A stretch of 36,296 bases of DNA from CAYSIX01 sp964431205 (GCA_964431205.1 CAYSIX010000006.1:1-36296); one strand, 5' to 3'. Shown: positions 15,587 to 24,798, numbered from the stretch's first letter. The notes: generated by a model not told the origin, from the sequence alone. Translations and numbers: made by a program.

Positions 15587-16699
15587 ATGACCAGCTACCG
15601 CAAGACAAGTCTGCTCGGGGCCGTGGCCGCCACCGCGGCGTTCGTCCTCGGGCCGCAGGCCAGTCAGCTTCACGCCGACTACGCGTCCACCGTTCTCGAT
15701 CAGAACCCCCTCTTCTATTGGAGGTTCAATGACAACAGCACGAACCCCACATCGGAAGTGGACAACAGCGAATCAGCCGACAACAACGCCCTCATCGGCG
15801 ATAACGTGTTGATCGACCAGTCTGACCCGCCGTCGCTCCGCCCGGATGGCGGGTTCGGCGGGTTCGAGAGCACGAACACCTGGCTGAACTTTCAGGGCAC
15901 GGAGGCCAGCAGCCTGGTGCAGGGCCTGACCGATCCGCTCGAGAGCATGGACAGTCTCGTCGGCACCGCGTCGATGTGGTTCAGCACCACCGTCGGGGCA
16001 GACCCGGGCGCCAGCGAGGGAAATCCGAGCTCGATCTACCACGGTGACTCCGGGGCCGACGGTGCGCTGGACGTGGCCTTTCAGCCGGACGATCGGCTCC
16101 AATTCCGCGTCACCAACCAGTTCGACGGCACGATCGTCGACCTGCGCAGTGAGCAGACCTACACCGACGGCGAGTGGCACCAAGTCGCCGCGGTTTGGGA
16201 TCGACCCGGCAACTTCGCGGCCCTCTACGTCGACGGCGGCGCCGAGGCCGGCGGCGAGACGATCACCGGCGGATACTCGCTTGGCATCGGTTTCGATTTC
16301 ATCTTCGACAACCGGCACCGCTTCGGCAAGGGTCTGTTCAACGCGAACCGATTTCACGGGGCCGCGGACGAGCTGGCGATCTGGAATGTCGCGCTGACCG
16401 AGGAGCAGATCCGCGCTCAGTACGAGGCGGCGGTCGCGGCCGCCTCCGTGGTCGGCGACGCCGACGGCGATGGCGACGTCGATGCCTTTGACCTGGGGAT
16501 CTGGCAGACGCAGTTCGGCATGACCGGCGAGGGTTTGTCAGCGGACTTTGACATGGACGGTGACGTCGACGCGTTTGACCTGGGCCTGTGGCAGACGAAC
16601 TTCGGGACGGGCCTGGAGGCCGCGGTGCCGGAGCCGGCGAGCCTCGGCATCCTGGCGCTGGGCGCCGCGGCGTTGTGGCGTCGGCGTCCCGACCGCTGA
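15587..16699 (+). CDS. LamG-domain protein with dockerin and PEP-CTERM
   Basis: The predicted product has 370 residues. It has a signal peptide to LHA (residue 30), a LamG fold nearly parallel to the preceding gene product (FYWRFNDNSTNP, DGEWHQVAAVWDRPGNFAAL, DELAIWNVALTEEQIRAQYE), then a dockerin-like pair of calcium-binding repeats (about 290-342) and a VPEPASLGILALGAAALW sorting tail. The ATG at 15587 has GGAGG 5 bases upstream. It follows the paralogue by 67 bases, so tandem duplication is clear. The insertion of the dockerin between LamG and the sorting tail is the main difference. It may bind glycans and recruit partners through a cohesin; no cohesin is encoded in this window. Confidence 0.85.
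   Translation: MTSYRKTSLLGAVAATAAFVLGPQASQLHADYASTVLDQNPLFYWRFNDNSTNPTSEVDNSESADNNALIGDNVLIDQSDPPSLRPDGGFGGFESTNTWLNFQGTEASSLVQGLTDPLESMDSLVGTASMWFSTTVGADPGASEGNPSSIYHGDSGADGALDVAFQPDDRLQFRVTNQFDGTIVDLRSEQTYTDGEWHQVAAVWDRPGNFAALYVDGGAEAGGETITGGYSLGIGFDFIFDNRHRFGKGLFNANRFHGAADELAIWNVALTEEQIRAQYEAAVAAASVVGDADGDGDVDAFDLGIWQTQFGMTGEGLSADFDMDGDVDAFDLGLWQTNFGTGLEAAVPEPASLGILALGAAALWRRRPDR
16454..16612 (+). repeat. Dockerin-like module, copy 2
   Basis: This encodes 53 residues with half-repeats DADGDGDVDAFDLG and DFDMDGDVDAFDLG around QFGMTGEGLSA. It is nearly the same as copy 3 at 19423-19581 and close to copy 1 at 3426-3584, including the AAVPEP that follows. Confidence 0.8.
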
Positions 16700-16808
16700 T
16701 CGCCTCGCGTGCTCTCGGACGGCGACACACCCCGTCGTCTCGCCTCACCGGGCGCGGCGACGATTGATCCGGAATCACAGCCCCCTCTTGGTCGGAAAGG
16801 ACGTCACG

Positions 16809-17540
16809 ATGCTTCGTCGTCATCACCAATCTGGATTCACGCTGATCGAGTTGCTCGTCGTGATCAGTATCATCGCGCTGCTGATCTCGATCCTCCTGCC
16901 CTCGCTGGGCAAGGCTCGCGACACGGCGCAGCAGGTCAAGTGCCTGTCGAACCAGCACCAGATCGGCATCGGCCTGGCCGCTTACCTGGCCGATCATGAC
17001 GAGCAGTTTCCCACCAAGGGCGTTCGTGGAACAGATGACCGCGGCCTCACCTCGCTCGTCAGCACGACACGCACGTGGATCGGAACGCGTGGCGACGTCG
17101 GTGGCGAGTCGCGCGTCGGCGCGGATGTGCGCCCGCTCAACCCGTATGTGGGCGTGGACACGAACGATCCCGACGCGGACGTTCCCGTCGGGTGGTGCCC
17201 GAGCGATGACACGCAGCCGATCCTCTACGAGGTCTGGGGCACGTCGTACCGTGCCAACAACTTCCGGCCCAACACGCTGATCAAGGACCCGGTCAGTGAG
17301 TTCCCGTTGCGCGACGGCATCAAGTTCAGCGAGATCCGGTCGCCATCACGCATGATCGCGTTCATGGAGTCCTTTTCGCTGGAAGTGATCGGCAACGGCG
17401 ATCTGCCTCAACCGGTCTTTTACTGGCATTCCGAGGATGAACGGTGGAACACATTGTTCGTTGACTCGCACGCCAAGATGATGGAATACGTGCCCGGCGT
17501 GATGTCCACCGAGACGTACACCGTGTTCCGCGATGAGTAA
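16809..17540 (+). CDS. Prepilin-type N-terminal cleavage protein (type II pseudopilin-like)
   Basis: The predicted product has 243 residues. It starts with a type IV prepilin leader: basic MLRRHHQSG, cleavage after Gly9, then FTLIELLVVISIIALLISIL with Glu at position 5 of the mature protein, followed by the usual LPSLGKAR. The C-terminus carries WNTLFVDSHAK, close to the H-x9-DG region of the planctomycete-expanded prepilin family, with Ser in place of Gly. The ATG at 16809 has AAAGGA 8 bases upstream. It lies between the LamG genes and the first sialidase on the same strand. Such proteins in planctomycetes are numerous and mostly of unknown function; assembly into a pseudopilus or surface fibre is possible. 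Confidence 0.88.
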   Translation: MLRRHHQSGFTLIELLVVISIIALLISILLPSLGKARDTAQQVKCLSNQHQIGIGLAAYLADHDEQFPTKGVRGTDDRGLTSLVSTTRTWIGTRGDVGGESRVGADVRPLNPYVGVDTNDPDADVPVGWCPSDDTQPILYEVWGTSYRANNFRPNTLIKDPVSEFPLRDGIKFSEIRSPSRMIAFMESFSLEVIGNGDLPQPVFYWHSEDERWNTLFVDSHAKMMEYVPGVMSTETYTVFRDE

Positions 17541-17610
17541 CGCCGGTTGGTACACGATCGACGTGGCTATCCGAGAGGCAGTGAAGCACATGCGGATGGG
17601 TGAAATCGTC

Positions 17611-19689
17611 ATGAGCGAGCGGAGCACCCCGGCTTTGGTAGCGGCGCTGGTGGTGATCGGCGGCGTAGCGCAGCCGGCCCCCGCGGCGCCTCTGCGTCAA
17701 TCCACCGTCTTCACCTCCGGCGCCCAGGGCTATCACACGTTCCGCATCCCGGCGATCGTCCAGAGCAACGAGGGGACGCTGCTCGCCTTCGCCGAGGGAC
17801 GCAAGAACAGCGGAAGCGATTTTGGCGACATCGACCTGGTCATGAAGCGCAGCACGGACGGCGGTTTGACCTGGGGGCCGCTCCGCGTGGTCTACGACGC
17901 TGGACCCGTCGAGGCCGGGAATCCCGCGCCCGTGGTCGATCGGACCACGGGGGACATCGTGCTGCCGTTCGTGGTGGACCGGCAACGCCCGCACGTCACA
18001 CGCAGCACCGATGGCGGGTTGACCTGGTCCACGCCGCAGGACATCACGGCGAGCGCGAAAGATCCGGCGTGGGACGGTTTTTCCTTCGGCCCGAACCATT
18101 CGATCCAGCTCCAGCGCGGCGAGCACGCCGGAACACTCGTCGTTCCGAGCAACCACAACCTGGCGGGGCAGAACCTCGAACCCGACGGCCGCGAGGTCAG
18201 TCTGATCTACTCCGATGACGGGGGGGCGACGTGGAGCATCGGCGGAACGCTGGTCAACCCCATCGCGGGGATCGGTCCCAACGAATCGAGCGTGACCGAG
18301 TTGGTTGATGGCACGCTCTACGTCAACGCCCGCAATCAGGGCGGGTTCAGTCGACACCGCCTGATCGGATACAGCGAAGACGGCGGGCTGTCGTTCACCG
18401 GCCAAGCCCAGTTCGATTTCGAGCTGATCGACCCGCAGGTGCAGGCGTCGGTGGTTCGATTTTCGGCGGTCGACCAGGGCGACGAAGAGAACCGCCTGCT
18501 GTTCGCCAACCCGGCGTCTATGTCAGACCGTGTCCGGATGACCGTGCGCAGCAGCTTCGATGAGGCCGAGACCTGGAACGAGGGCAAGCTGATCCACCGC
18601 GGGCCGTCGGCGTATTCGGACCTGGTCCGCGCCGGCCCCGAGCAGGCGGGTCTGCTCTACGAGCACGGGATCCACCAGCGGTACGAGCGGATCCAGTACG
18701 CGGCGTTCGACCGGGACTGGCTCGACGATCCGACCCTGCTGCAGGTGGACTTCGACGAGCAGGACTCCGGCGTGGCGCCACACCAACCCAACGGTATCCG
18801 CGACAGCCGGGGCAACGGTCTCGCGGGGACCGCCGAGGGCGGGCCCGAATACGTCGCCGCTGATCCCCGTTTCGGGCAGCGCGCGGCGCTGGCGTTCGAT
18901 GAATCGAGCGATCTTGTCCGTTTTCGAGACACGCCATCTCATCTGCTCGACTTCGAGGCCCAGGACAGCTTCACGATCGAGGCGGTCATCCAGACCAGCG
19001 CTCACGGCGAACCCGGAGTGAATGCGAGCGGTCCCCTGGTCAGCAAGGACGTGGGGCCGAACATCAGCTCGTACTGGCTCCGCGTCGAGGAGGGCAAGGT
19101 TCGCTTCCTTGTCGCGGACGGCGCCGGCCATCAGCCGAACGTGCGCAGCGACGTGCCGGTCAACGACGGCGGCTGGCATCACGTGGCGGCCGTGCGTGAC
19201 CGCGATTCGGAGCAGTTGCGGGTCTACGTGGATTATGTGCTGGCAGGGATGACCGCCGACACGACGGTCGGCGGCCTGGGTAACGGCAATGACCTGTTGA
19301 TCGGCGCGTTCAACGACGGCGCCGCGGGCATCAAGCAGTTCATCGGAGCGATCGACTTCGTGCGCATCTCGGGCGAGGCGCTGGACCCTTCCGAGTTTGT
19401 GCAGCCGATCGTGAAGGTGATGGGTGATGCCGACGGTGACGGGGACGTGGACGCGTTCGACCTGGGCGTCTGGCAGGCGCAGTTCGGGATGACCGGCGAG
19501 GGCCTGTCGGCGGACTTCGACGGCGACGGCGATGTCGACGGTTTTGACCTGGGCGTCTGGCAGAACAACCTCGGCACGGGTGTCGAGGCCGCGGTGCCGG
19601 AGCCGGCGGGACTGGGCGCGGCCGCGCTGGGCGTCGTGACGCTGGTGCGGCCTCGTGCCGATCGCCGCGTTCGTCCGAAGGTTTCATGA
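17611..19689 (+). CDS. GH33 sialidase with LamG, dockerin and PEP-CTERM
   Basis: The predicted product has 692 residues. A signal peptide (1-25) precedes a six-bladed GH33 propeller with YHTFRIP (Arg45, first of the arginine triad), GDIDLVMKR (likely acid/base Asp), Asp boxes STDGGLTW (twice), SDDGGATW and SEDGGLSF, a Glu in NESSVTEL, an Arg in SDRVRMTV and the nucleophile Tyr in GPSAYSDL. A LamG domain follows (about 376-597, DGGWHHVAAVRD), then a dockerin module (about 605-657) and a VPEP tail. It should cleave terminal sialic acids at the cell surface. The start at 17611 gives the cleanest signal; in-frame ATGs at 17533, 17590 and 17596 are alternatives, the first overlapping the prepilin-like gene by 8 bases. 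Confidence 0.92.
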   Translation: MSERSTPALVAALVVIGGVAQPAPAAPLRQSTVFTSGAQGYHTFRIPAIVQSNEGTLLAFAEGRKNSGSDFGDIDLVMKRSTDGGLTWGPLRVVYDAGPVEAGNPAPVVDRTTGDIVLPFVVDRQRPHVTRSTDGGLTWSTPQDITASAKDPAWDGFSFGPNHSIQLQRGEHAGTLVVPSNHNLAGQNLEPDGREVSLIYSDDGGATWSIGGTLVNPIAGIGPNESSVTELVDGTLYVNARNQGGFSRHRLIGYSEDGGLSFTGQAQFDFELIDPQVQASVVRFSAVDQGDEENRLLFANPASMSDRVRMTVRSSFDEAETWNEGKLIHRGPSAYSDLVRAGPEQAGLLYEHGIHQRYERIQYAAFDRDWLDDPTLLQVDFDEQDSGVAPHQPNGIRDSRGNGLAGTAEGGPEYVAADPRFGQRAALAFDESSDLVRFRDTPSHLLDFEAQDSFTIEAVIQTSAHGEPGVNASGPLVSKDVGPNISSYWLRVEEGKVRFLVADGAGHQPNVRSDVPVNDGGWHHVAAVRDRDSEQLRVYVDYVLAGMTADTTVGGLGNGNDLLIGAFNDGAAGIKQFIGAIDFVRISGEALDPSEFVQPIVKVMGDADGDGDVDAFDLGVWQAQFGMTGEGLSADFDGDGDVDGFDLGVWQNNLGTGVEAAVPEPAGLGAAALGVVTLVRPRADRRVRPKVS
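19423..19581 (+). repeat. Dockerin-like module, copy 3 (in the sialidase)
   Basis: This encodes half-repeats DADGDGDVDAFDLG and DFDGDGDVDGFDLG around QFGMTGEGLSA, followed by EAAVPEP. It shares more with copy 2 than the host proteins share with each other, which suggests module shuffling or gene conversion. Confidence 0.8.
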
Positions 19690-19706
19690 CCCGCAGGGAG
19701 ATACGC

Positions 19707-21437
19707 ATGCGCATGCTCGTTCGCTCTTGTGGTTCAGGCGGTAGCTGGTTCGGAGGCCAGCAACTTCTCCTCCTTCCGGCTGTGCTCGCGCTCGCCCCGA
19801 TCAGCGGGGCGGGCGCGGCTGCCGGCGCTGAAGCGGCGTTTGTCACCGACGGCCGCCTCGTGCATGCGCGGACGCTCAGCGGCGAGCAGCCACGGACGGA
19901 TGACGGCTACGTCCTGCTCGAGGGTCAGGGCTTCCTGCTCATGGCCGACCGCCTGATCGACAGCCGTGACTTTCTCGTCCGAGTCAAGCTGACGCTGTCC
20001 GAGTTGAACGGCGGAGCGCCGTCGCTGATGCTCAACGGACGCGACCACTTCGGTTTCGACAGCCGCAGCCACAAGATTTTTGTCGAGGGGCCTCGATTTC
20101 GCGGGACGCACAGCATCGGCGACACCCGCGATCACATCCGCCCGGGTGAGCCGTTCACCGTCGAACTCGAACGCCGCGGCGGCACATTGAGCTTCCGGAT
20201 CGACGGCGAAACGCTGTACGAAGCGGCGGACGGGGCGTCGACGCTCGGGCACGTCGCTCTGCGGCCGTGGCGGTCCACGATGCACTTGCACGAGTTTACC
20301 GCGACCGCCGGTTCGTTCACGCCGCTCGACCTGCCCGAGCAGACCGACGTGTACGTCAGCGGGACCGACGGGTACGACACGTACCGGATCCCGTCGATCA
20401 TCACCACGCCGCGGGGCTCGCTGCTCGCCTTCGCCGAGGGACGCAAGCATGGTCGGGGTGATTCCGGCGACATCGACATGCTGGTCAAGCGCTCCGACGA
20501 CGGCGGGCAAACCTGGAGCGAGCAACACGTTGTGTGGGATGACGGCCCCAACACGTGCGGCAACCCCTGCCCCGTGGTCGACGAGCAAACCGGCGTGATC
20601 CACCTGCTCATGACGCACAACCCCGGCGATTACCACGAGTTCGACCCGACCAAGGTCGATCGCGGCACGCGCACGGTCTGGATCACGTCAAGCCGGGACG
20701 ACGGCCGAACCTGGGCCGAGCCTCGTGAGATCACCGCCGAGGTCAAGGACCCGAGCTGGCAGTGGTACGCAACGGGACCGGGCGTGGGCATCCAGGTGCA
20801 GCAGGGCCCGCACCGCGGCCGACTCGTGATCCCGGCCAACCACAGCCACCCGGCGACGGGCGAGCACGCGATCCGGCAAAACAACACCTACGGCATCGGC
20901 GCGCACGTGATCTACAGCGACGACGGGGGTCAGAGCTGGCATCGCAGCGAGCCGATTCGGCCGCGCACGAACGAGAGCCAGGTCTTCGAGCGCAGCGATC
21001 AGAAGCTGATGATGAACATGCGGGCATACTTTGGCGACCACCGTCGTTACACCGCGCTGAGTGACGACGGCGGCCGGACGTGGACCGAGCCTCGGAAGGA
21101 CGCGGCGTTGATCGAGCCGGTCTGCCAGGCAAGCATCCTGCGTTACGACTGGCCCCGTGCGGGCGCGCCGGACCGCGTGTTGTTCTCGAACCCGGCGAGC
21201 ACGCGGCGAGAGCGCATGACGGTGCGGCTGAGCCGCGACGACGGCGACACTTGGCCCGCTTCGCGACTGATCTACCCCGGCAGCAGCGCGTATTCATGCC
21301 TGGCCCGACTGCCCGACGGTGACGTCGGTTGTCTTTACGAGCGCGACGGCTACTCGGCGATCACGCTGGCGCGTTTTTCGTTGCGGTGGCTTACGGAAGG
21401 TAAGGGGGGCAGCGGCGTCCGGGCAGATGAGCCTTGA
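19707..21437 (+). CDS. GH33 sialidase with N-terminal beta-sandwich domain
   Basis: The predicted product has 576 residues. After a signal peptide, residues about 45-215 form a beta-sandwich (concanavalin-like, with SFRIDGETLYEAADG). The GH33 propeller starts at YDTYRIPSII near 225. It has five Asp boxes (SDDGGQTW, SRDDGRTW, SDDGGQSW, SDDGGRTW, SRDDGDTW), SGDIDMLVKR with the likely acid/base Asp, NESQVFE with the Glu, RRERMTVR with the third arginine and GSSAYSCL with the nucleophile Tyr. There is no dockerin or sorting tail, so it is probably secreted or periplasmic. The start at 19707 has AGGGAG 8 bases upstream; an ATG at 19686 would overlap the previous stop as ATGA and cannot be excluded. 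Confidence 0.92.
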   Translation: MRMLVRSCGSGGSWFGGQQLLLLPAVLALAPISGAGAAAGAEAAFVTDGRLVHARTLSGEQPRTDDGYVLLEGQGFLLMADRLIDSRDFLVRVKLTLSELNGGAPSLMLNGRDHFGFDSRSHKIFVEGPRFRGTHSIGDTRDHIRPGEPFTVELERRGGTLSFRIDGETLYEAADGASTLGHVALRPWRSTMHLHEFTATAGSFTPLDLPEQTDVYVSGTDGYDTYRIPSIITTPRGSLLAFAEGRKHGRGDSGDIDMLVKRSDDGGQTWSEQHVVWDDGPNTCGNPCPVVDEQTGVIHLLMTHNPGDYHEFDPTKVDRGTRTVWITSSRDDGRTWAEPREITAEVKDPSWQWYATGPGVGIQVQQGPHRGRLVIPANHSHPATGEHAIRQNNTYGIGAHVIYSDDGGQSWHRSEPIRPRTNESQVFERSDQKLMMNMRAYFGDHRRYTALSDDGGRTWTEPRKDAALIEPVCQASILRYDWPRAGAPDRVLFSNPASTRRERMTVRLSRDDGDTWPASRLIYPGSSAYSCLARLPDGDVGCLYERDGYSAITLARFSLRWLTEGKGGSGVRADEP

Positions 21438-21487
21438 AAGGGGGCAGACTTGAACGTCGCCGTGAGGGAGGGACGTGATCGAGGTCG

Positions 21488-21509
21488 GGACGGTTAGGCC
21501 GGACCGTCC
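21488..21509. repeat. Inverted repeat between sialidase and nanA
   Basis: GGACGGT (21488-21494) and ACCGTCC (21503-21509) form a perfect 7-base stem with an 8-base loop, 43 bases before the nanA ATG. There is no T-run, so it is not a classical terminator; an mRNA processing or operator site is possible. Confidence 0.4.
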
Positions 21510-21551
21510 GACCCGCGGGGTGAGTGGACGCGGCCGAAGCGATGAGCAGTC

Positions 21552-22535
21552 ATGATCAACAACCATACGTTTGAGTTGTACGCGGCTCCGCACACACCGA
21601 TGGGGCCGGACGGCCAGGTGGACCTCGAAGCCGTCGAGCGGCAGGCCCAGCGGCTCGTGGAAACCGGTGTGACGGGCGCGTTCCTCTGCGGCACGACGGG
21701 CGAGAGCTGGTCGCTGTCCGTCGAAGAGCGGATGCACCTGACTGAGCGCTGGATGGCGGTAGCCGGCGACCGGTTACGGATCGTCGTGCACGTGGGCCAC
21801 AACGCGGTGCACGAGGCCCAGCGGCTGGCGCGCCACGCGGCCGACGCCGAGGTGCACGCCATCGCTTCGATCGCGCCCAACGCCTTCATTCCGGCCTCGG
21901 TCGAGGATCTGTCGGCGTTCCTGGAAGAGATCGCTTCGACGGCGGCGGACCTGCCGTTCTACTTCTACCACATCCCTTCGATGACGCGTTGTGAGGTTTC
22001 GATCCCTCGCTTGCTGCGATTCGCCGCCGAGCGCATCCCCAGTCTTCGTGGCGTCAAGTACACGCACCACGACCTGATGGAGTTTCAGGAGTGCTTGGAG
22101 ATGGACGGCGGTCGGTTCGAGATGATGTTCGGCCGCGACGAGCTGCTGCTGCCCTCGCTGGGCGTGGGCGCCCGCCGCGCGGTCGGGAGCACGTACAACT
22201 TCGCGGCGCCGCTGTATCGCCGGCTGGCCAAGGCGTTCGACGCCGGCGACCTGGCCACGGCCCGCTGGTGTCAGGCCAACGCGAACCAGATGATCCGGGT
22301 GATCGTGGACCGTTACGGCTTCCCCGGCCTGAAGGCGACGATGGGGTTGGTCGGCTGCGACTGCGGGCCTTGCCGACTGCCGCTGCGCACGCTTTCTCCG
22401 GACGACGCGGCGACGCTGCGTGAGGAGCTCGAATCGATCGGGTTTTTTGAGTGGTCTCGCGAGGCGGTTGAGGTTCGCCGTGATCTGAAGCCGGCGGGCG
22501 TTTGGAAGGCCTCCCGGAGCACCGGGCGGGCGTGA
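21552..22535 (+). CDS. nanA: N-acetylneuraminate lyase
   Basis: The predicted product has 327 residues and is cytoplasmic. It splits N-acetylneuraminate into N-acetylmannosamine and pyruvate. The sequence shows the NAL subgroup features: APHTPMGPDG at the N-terminus, the substrate loop CGTTGESWSLSVEER (46-60), the catalytic tyrosine in FYFYHIPSMT (Tyr139) and the Schiff-base lysine in GVKYTHHDL (Lys169), plus the later GSTYNFAAPLY. The YHIP and KYTHHDL motifs separate NAL from dihydrodipicolinate synthase. It lies between two sialidase-encoding regions, in keeping with the role. The ribosome site is weak. The C-terminus extends about 30 residues beyond the usual NAL length. Confidence 0.93.
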   Translation: MINNHTFELYAAPHTPMGPDGQVDLEAVERQAQRLVETGVTGAFLCGTTGESWSLSVEERMHLTERWMAVAGDRLRIVVHVGHNAVHEAQRLARHAADAEVHAIASIAPNAFIPASVEDLSAFLEEIASTAADLPFYFYHIPSMTRCEVSIPRLLRFAAERIPSLRGVKYTHHDLMEFQECLEMDGGRFEMMFGRDELLLPSLGVGARRAVGSTYNFAAPLYRRLAKAFDAGDLATARWCQANANQMIRVIVDRYGFPGLKATMGLVGCDCGPCRLPLRTLSPDDAATLREELESIGFFEWSREAVEVRRDLKPAGVWKASRSTGRA

Positions 22536-22633
22536 CACCGTCTGTGGACGGAACGAGCGGGTGGGGATGAATCAGGCCGACATGCCGCGGCTTCTGCCAT
22601 CGCCGGGGTTCTACCGGTTTCGGAGGCTCCTCC

Positions 22634-23179
22634 ATGAACATTCGGGCTCTGCTTCGCGAACACTCCGCACTGGCCACCGTCGTGGTGTTGATCATTCTCG
22701 GCCTGGCGATGTTTCTCTTCGCGGGATTGTCCGGCGGGGAGGGGCGTGCGACGAACCAGGTGTATTTTTACGACCTGAGTGCCGGCACGGTCTTTGTCGC
22801 CAGCGCCGACGCCGTCCCGCCGATCGAATCACCCGCGTCCGACGACGCCGCCATCGGCGTGCACGCCCACATCTTTTCCTGCGGCGATTGCCCGCCCGAC
22901 CTCGCGGGGCGGACGCCCGAGGAGCTGGAGGCGGCCGGCGCGTTCATCGGATGGCTCGGCCGATATCCCGCCGAAGCCAGGGCGGTGCTCGTGGAACAGA
23001 CGCAGAACCTGACCGACCTCAACGCGTATGAAGCCGCCAAGCACCAGTACCAGATCCGCGCACCGGAAGAAGAAGACTCAGCGTGGATGCCAATCAACAG
23101 CGCCGAAGCGACCCGGCTGAAGGATCAACCACACCGTCGGTGCGGAGGAACCGCGAACCGATGTCAGCCGGGCCGGTAG
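22634..23179 (+). CDS. Small membrane-anchored protein with CxxC motif
   Basis: The predicted product has 181 residues. A single membrane segment (about 13-33) is followed by NQVYFYDLSAGTVFVASAD, VPPIESP and HAHIFSCGDCPPDL, with Cys83 and Cys86 in a CxxC pair, and later KHQYQIRAP and AWMPINSAEA. I recognise the pattern as one common among planctomycete proteins of unknown function, but cannot name a family. The last 30 residues look non-conserved. The ATG is preceded by GGAGG, which can pair with the CCTCC immediately before the ATG (2-base loop), possibly hiding the ribosome site. CxxC could bind metal or act in redox chemistry; there is no direct evidence for either. Confidence 0.7.
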   Translation: MNIRALLREHSALATVVVLIILGLAMFLFAGLSGGEGRATNQVYFYDLSAGTVFVASADAVPPIESPASDDAAIGVHAHIFSCGDCPPDLAGRTPEELEAAGAFIGWLGRYPAEARAVLVEQTQNLTDLNAYEAAKHQYQIRAPEEEDSAWMPINSAEATRLKDQPHRRCGGTANRCQPGR

Positions 23180-23267
23180 GCGCGATGATCGGGGTCGCGG
23201 TGGTCGGCCGCGAGGCAGCGGCTCGTCAGGCGTGACACGGCTGAAGTCGGGCCTGAAGGACAGAGCG

Positions 23268-24798
23268 ATGAGGAGCACGAACAGAACGACGTTTCGAGCA
23301 AGACCGTGGCAACTCGGTGGATGCGCGGCGGTGTCGTCGCTGGGACTTCTCGGGGCCGCGACGGCGGCGGCCGAAGCGCCGAGCGGTCAGCCGAACGTGC
23401 TGCTGCTGATCGTCGACGATCTGCGGCCGACGCTGGTCGCCTACGGCGACCCGATCGCGCACACGCCGCACATGGACCGGATCGCCAAGCGCGGCGTCAC
23501 GTTCAGCCGCGCCTACGTGCAGCAGGCGGTCTGCGCGCCGTCGCGGGCGTCGATGCTCACGGGCATGCGGCCGGACAGCATCGGCGTCTGGGACCTGAAC
23601 ACCTACTTTCGCGAGCATCGAGCCGACGTCGTGAGCCTGCCACAGCACTTTCGCGAGCACGGCTACGAGACGTGGTCGATCGGCAAGGTGTTCCACGGCA
23701 ACCCGCGCAAGCCCAAGATGCTCGATCCGAAGGGCTGGACGCGCGAGCCGATGGCGCACAGTCCGCGGTCACGTCGCTACGCCCTGCCGGAGAACCGCGG
23801 GCGGCTCAAGGGCACGGTCAGCGAGCGCGAGCCGGTTCCCGACCTGGCCTACGCCGACGGCGTCAGCGCCGGCCTAGCCATCCAGGCGCTGCGCGACCTG
23901 AAGTCGCGGCGAGACGCCGACGGCACGCCGTTCTTCCTCGCGGTCGGCTTCTTTAAGCCGCACCTGCCCTTTACCGCGCCGGCCCGCTATTGGGACCTCC
24001 ATGATCCCGATGCCTTCGACGTGCCCGAGGCGGACACGCCCCCGCGAGGGGTTTCGCGCTACGCGTTCCCCAACCGCAGCGAGATCGGCGGCTATCAGGA
24101 TGTGCGCGACGACGGTCGCATCGGTCCCGAACAAACCCGATCGCTCCGTCACGCTTACTATGCCTGCGTCAGCTATGTGGACGCTCAGATCGGCGTTGTG
24201 ATGGATGAACTCGAACACCTCGGACTCGACGACAACACCATCATCGTGGTCTGGGGCGATCACGGCTTTCATCTCGGGGAGTTGGACTTCTGGGCCAAGG
24301 CGACAAATTTCGAGCTCGACACCCGCTGCCCGCNNNNNNNNNNCGCTGATCATCGCCGCGCCCGGGATGACGGGCGAGGGCAAGCGGACCGATGCGCTGG
24401 TCGAGGCGCTCGACATCTATCCGACACTGGTCGACCTGGCCGGCCTGCCTCCGAGCCCCAACACCGAGGGCGTCAGCCTCGTACCCGTGCTTGACGACCC
24501 TGATACCCGCGTCCACGACGCGGTCCTGAGCCAGTACCCCCGCCCGTGGTTTTACGGCGACGCGCCCGAGGTGATGGGTTACTCCCTGCGAACCGTTCGC
24601 TTCCGCTACACGCGCTGGATCGACTGGCAAACCCGCGACACCGTGGATGAGGAGCTGTATGACTATCGCGACTCGGGCATCGAGCGTGTGAACATCGCCG
24701 ATGACCCTTCGTTCCGTGAGGTGATGACGCGGCTGCGAGCACGCATGGACAGCCGGCTTGCGCAGCAGCACGAAAGCCAGAAGGCAGGAGCACCATGA
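23268..24798 (+). CDS. Sulfatase, iduronate-2-sulfatase type, interrupted by an assembly gap
   Basis: This is a secreted type I sulfatase. A signal peptide (1-35) is followed by PNVLLLIVDDLRP with the metal-binding Asp pair, then VCAPSRASMLTGM, where Cys89 would be converted to formylglycine. Later motifs include GFFKPHLPF and VWGDHGFHLGELDFWAKATN, typical of the iduronate-2-sulfatase-like branch. Ten N at 24334-24343 break the frame. The two sides share CGC at the gap; removing the N and one CGC gives a continuous CPLIIAAPGM, so the gene is intact. The start at 23268 has AAGGA 8 bases upstream. The last 4 bases overlap the next gene (ATGA). In this context it may remove sulfate from sialylated or mucin-like glycans; that is inference. 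Confidence 0.9.
24334..24343. other. Scaffold gap of 10 N, really a 3-base overlap
   Basis: The left contig ends ...TGCCCGC and the right begins CGCTGATC.... Merging the shared CGC restores the sulfatase frame exactly, giving the conserved residues CPLIIA. The N run is a placeholder, not missing sequence. Confidence 0.8.

Noticed and set aside
23268..24494. Sulfatase as a frameshifted pseudogene
   Set aside because: The frame change falls exactly at the N run and is removed by merging the 3-base overlap.
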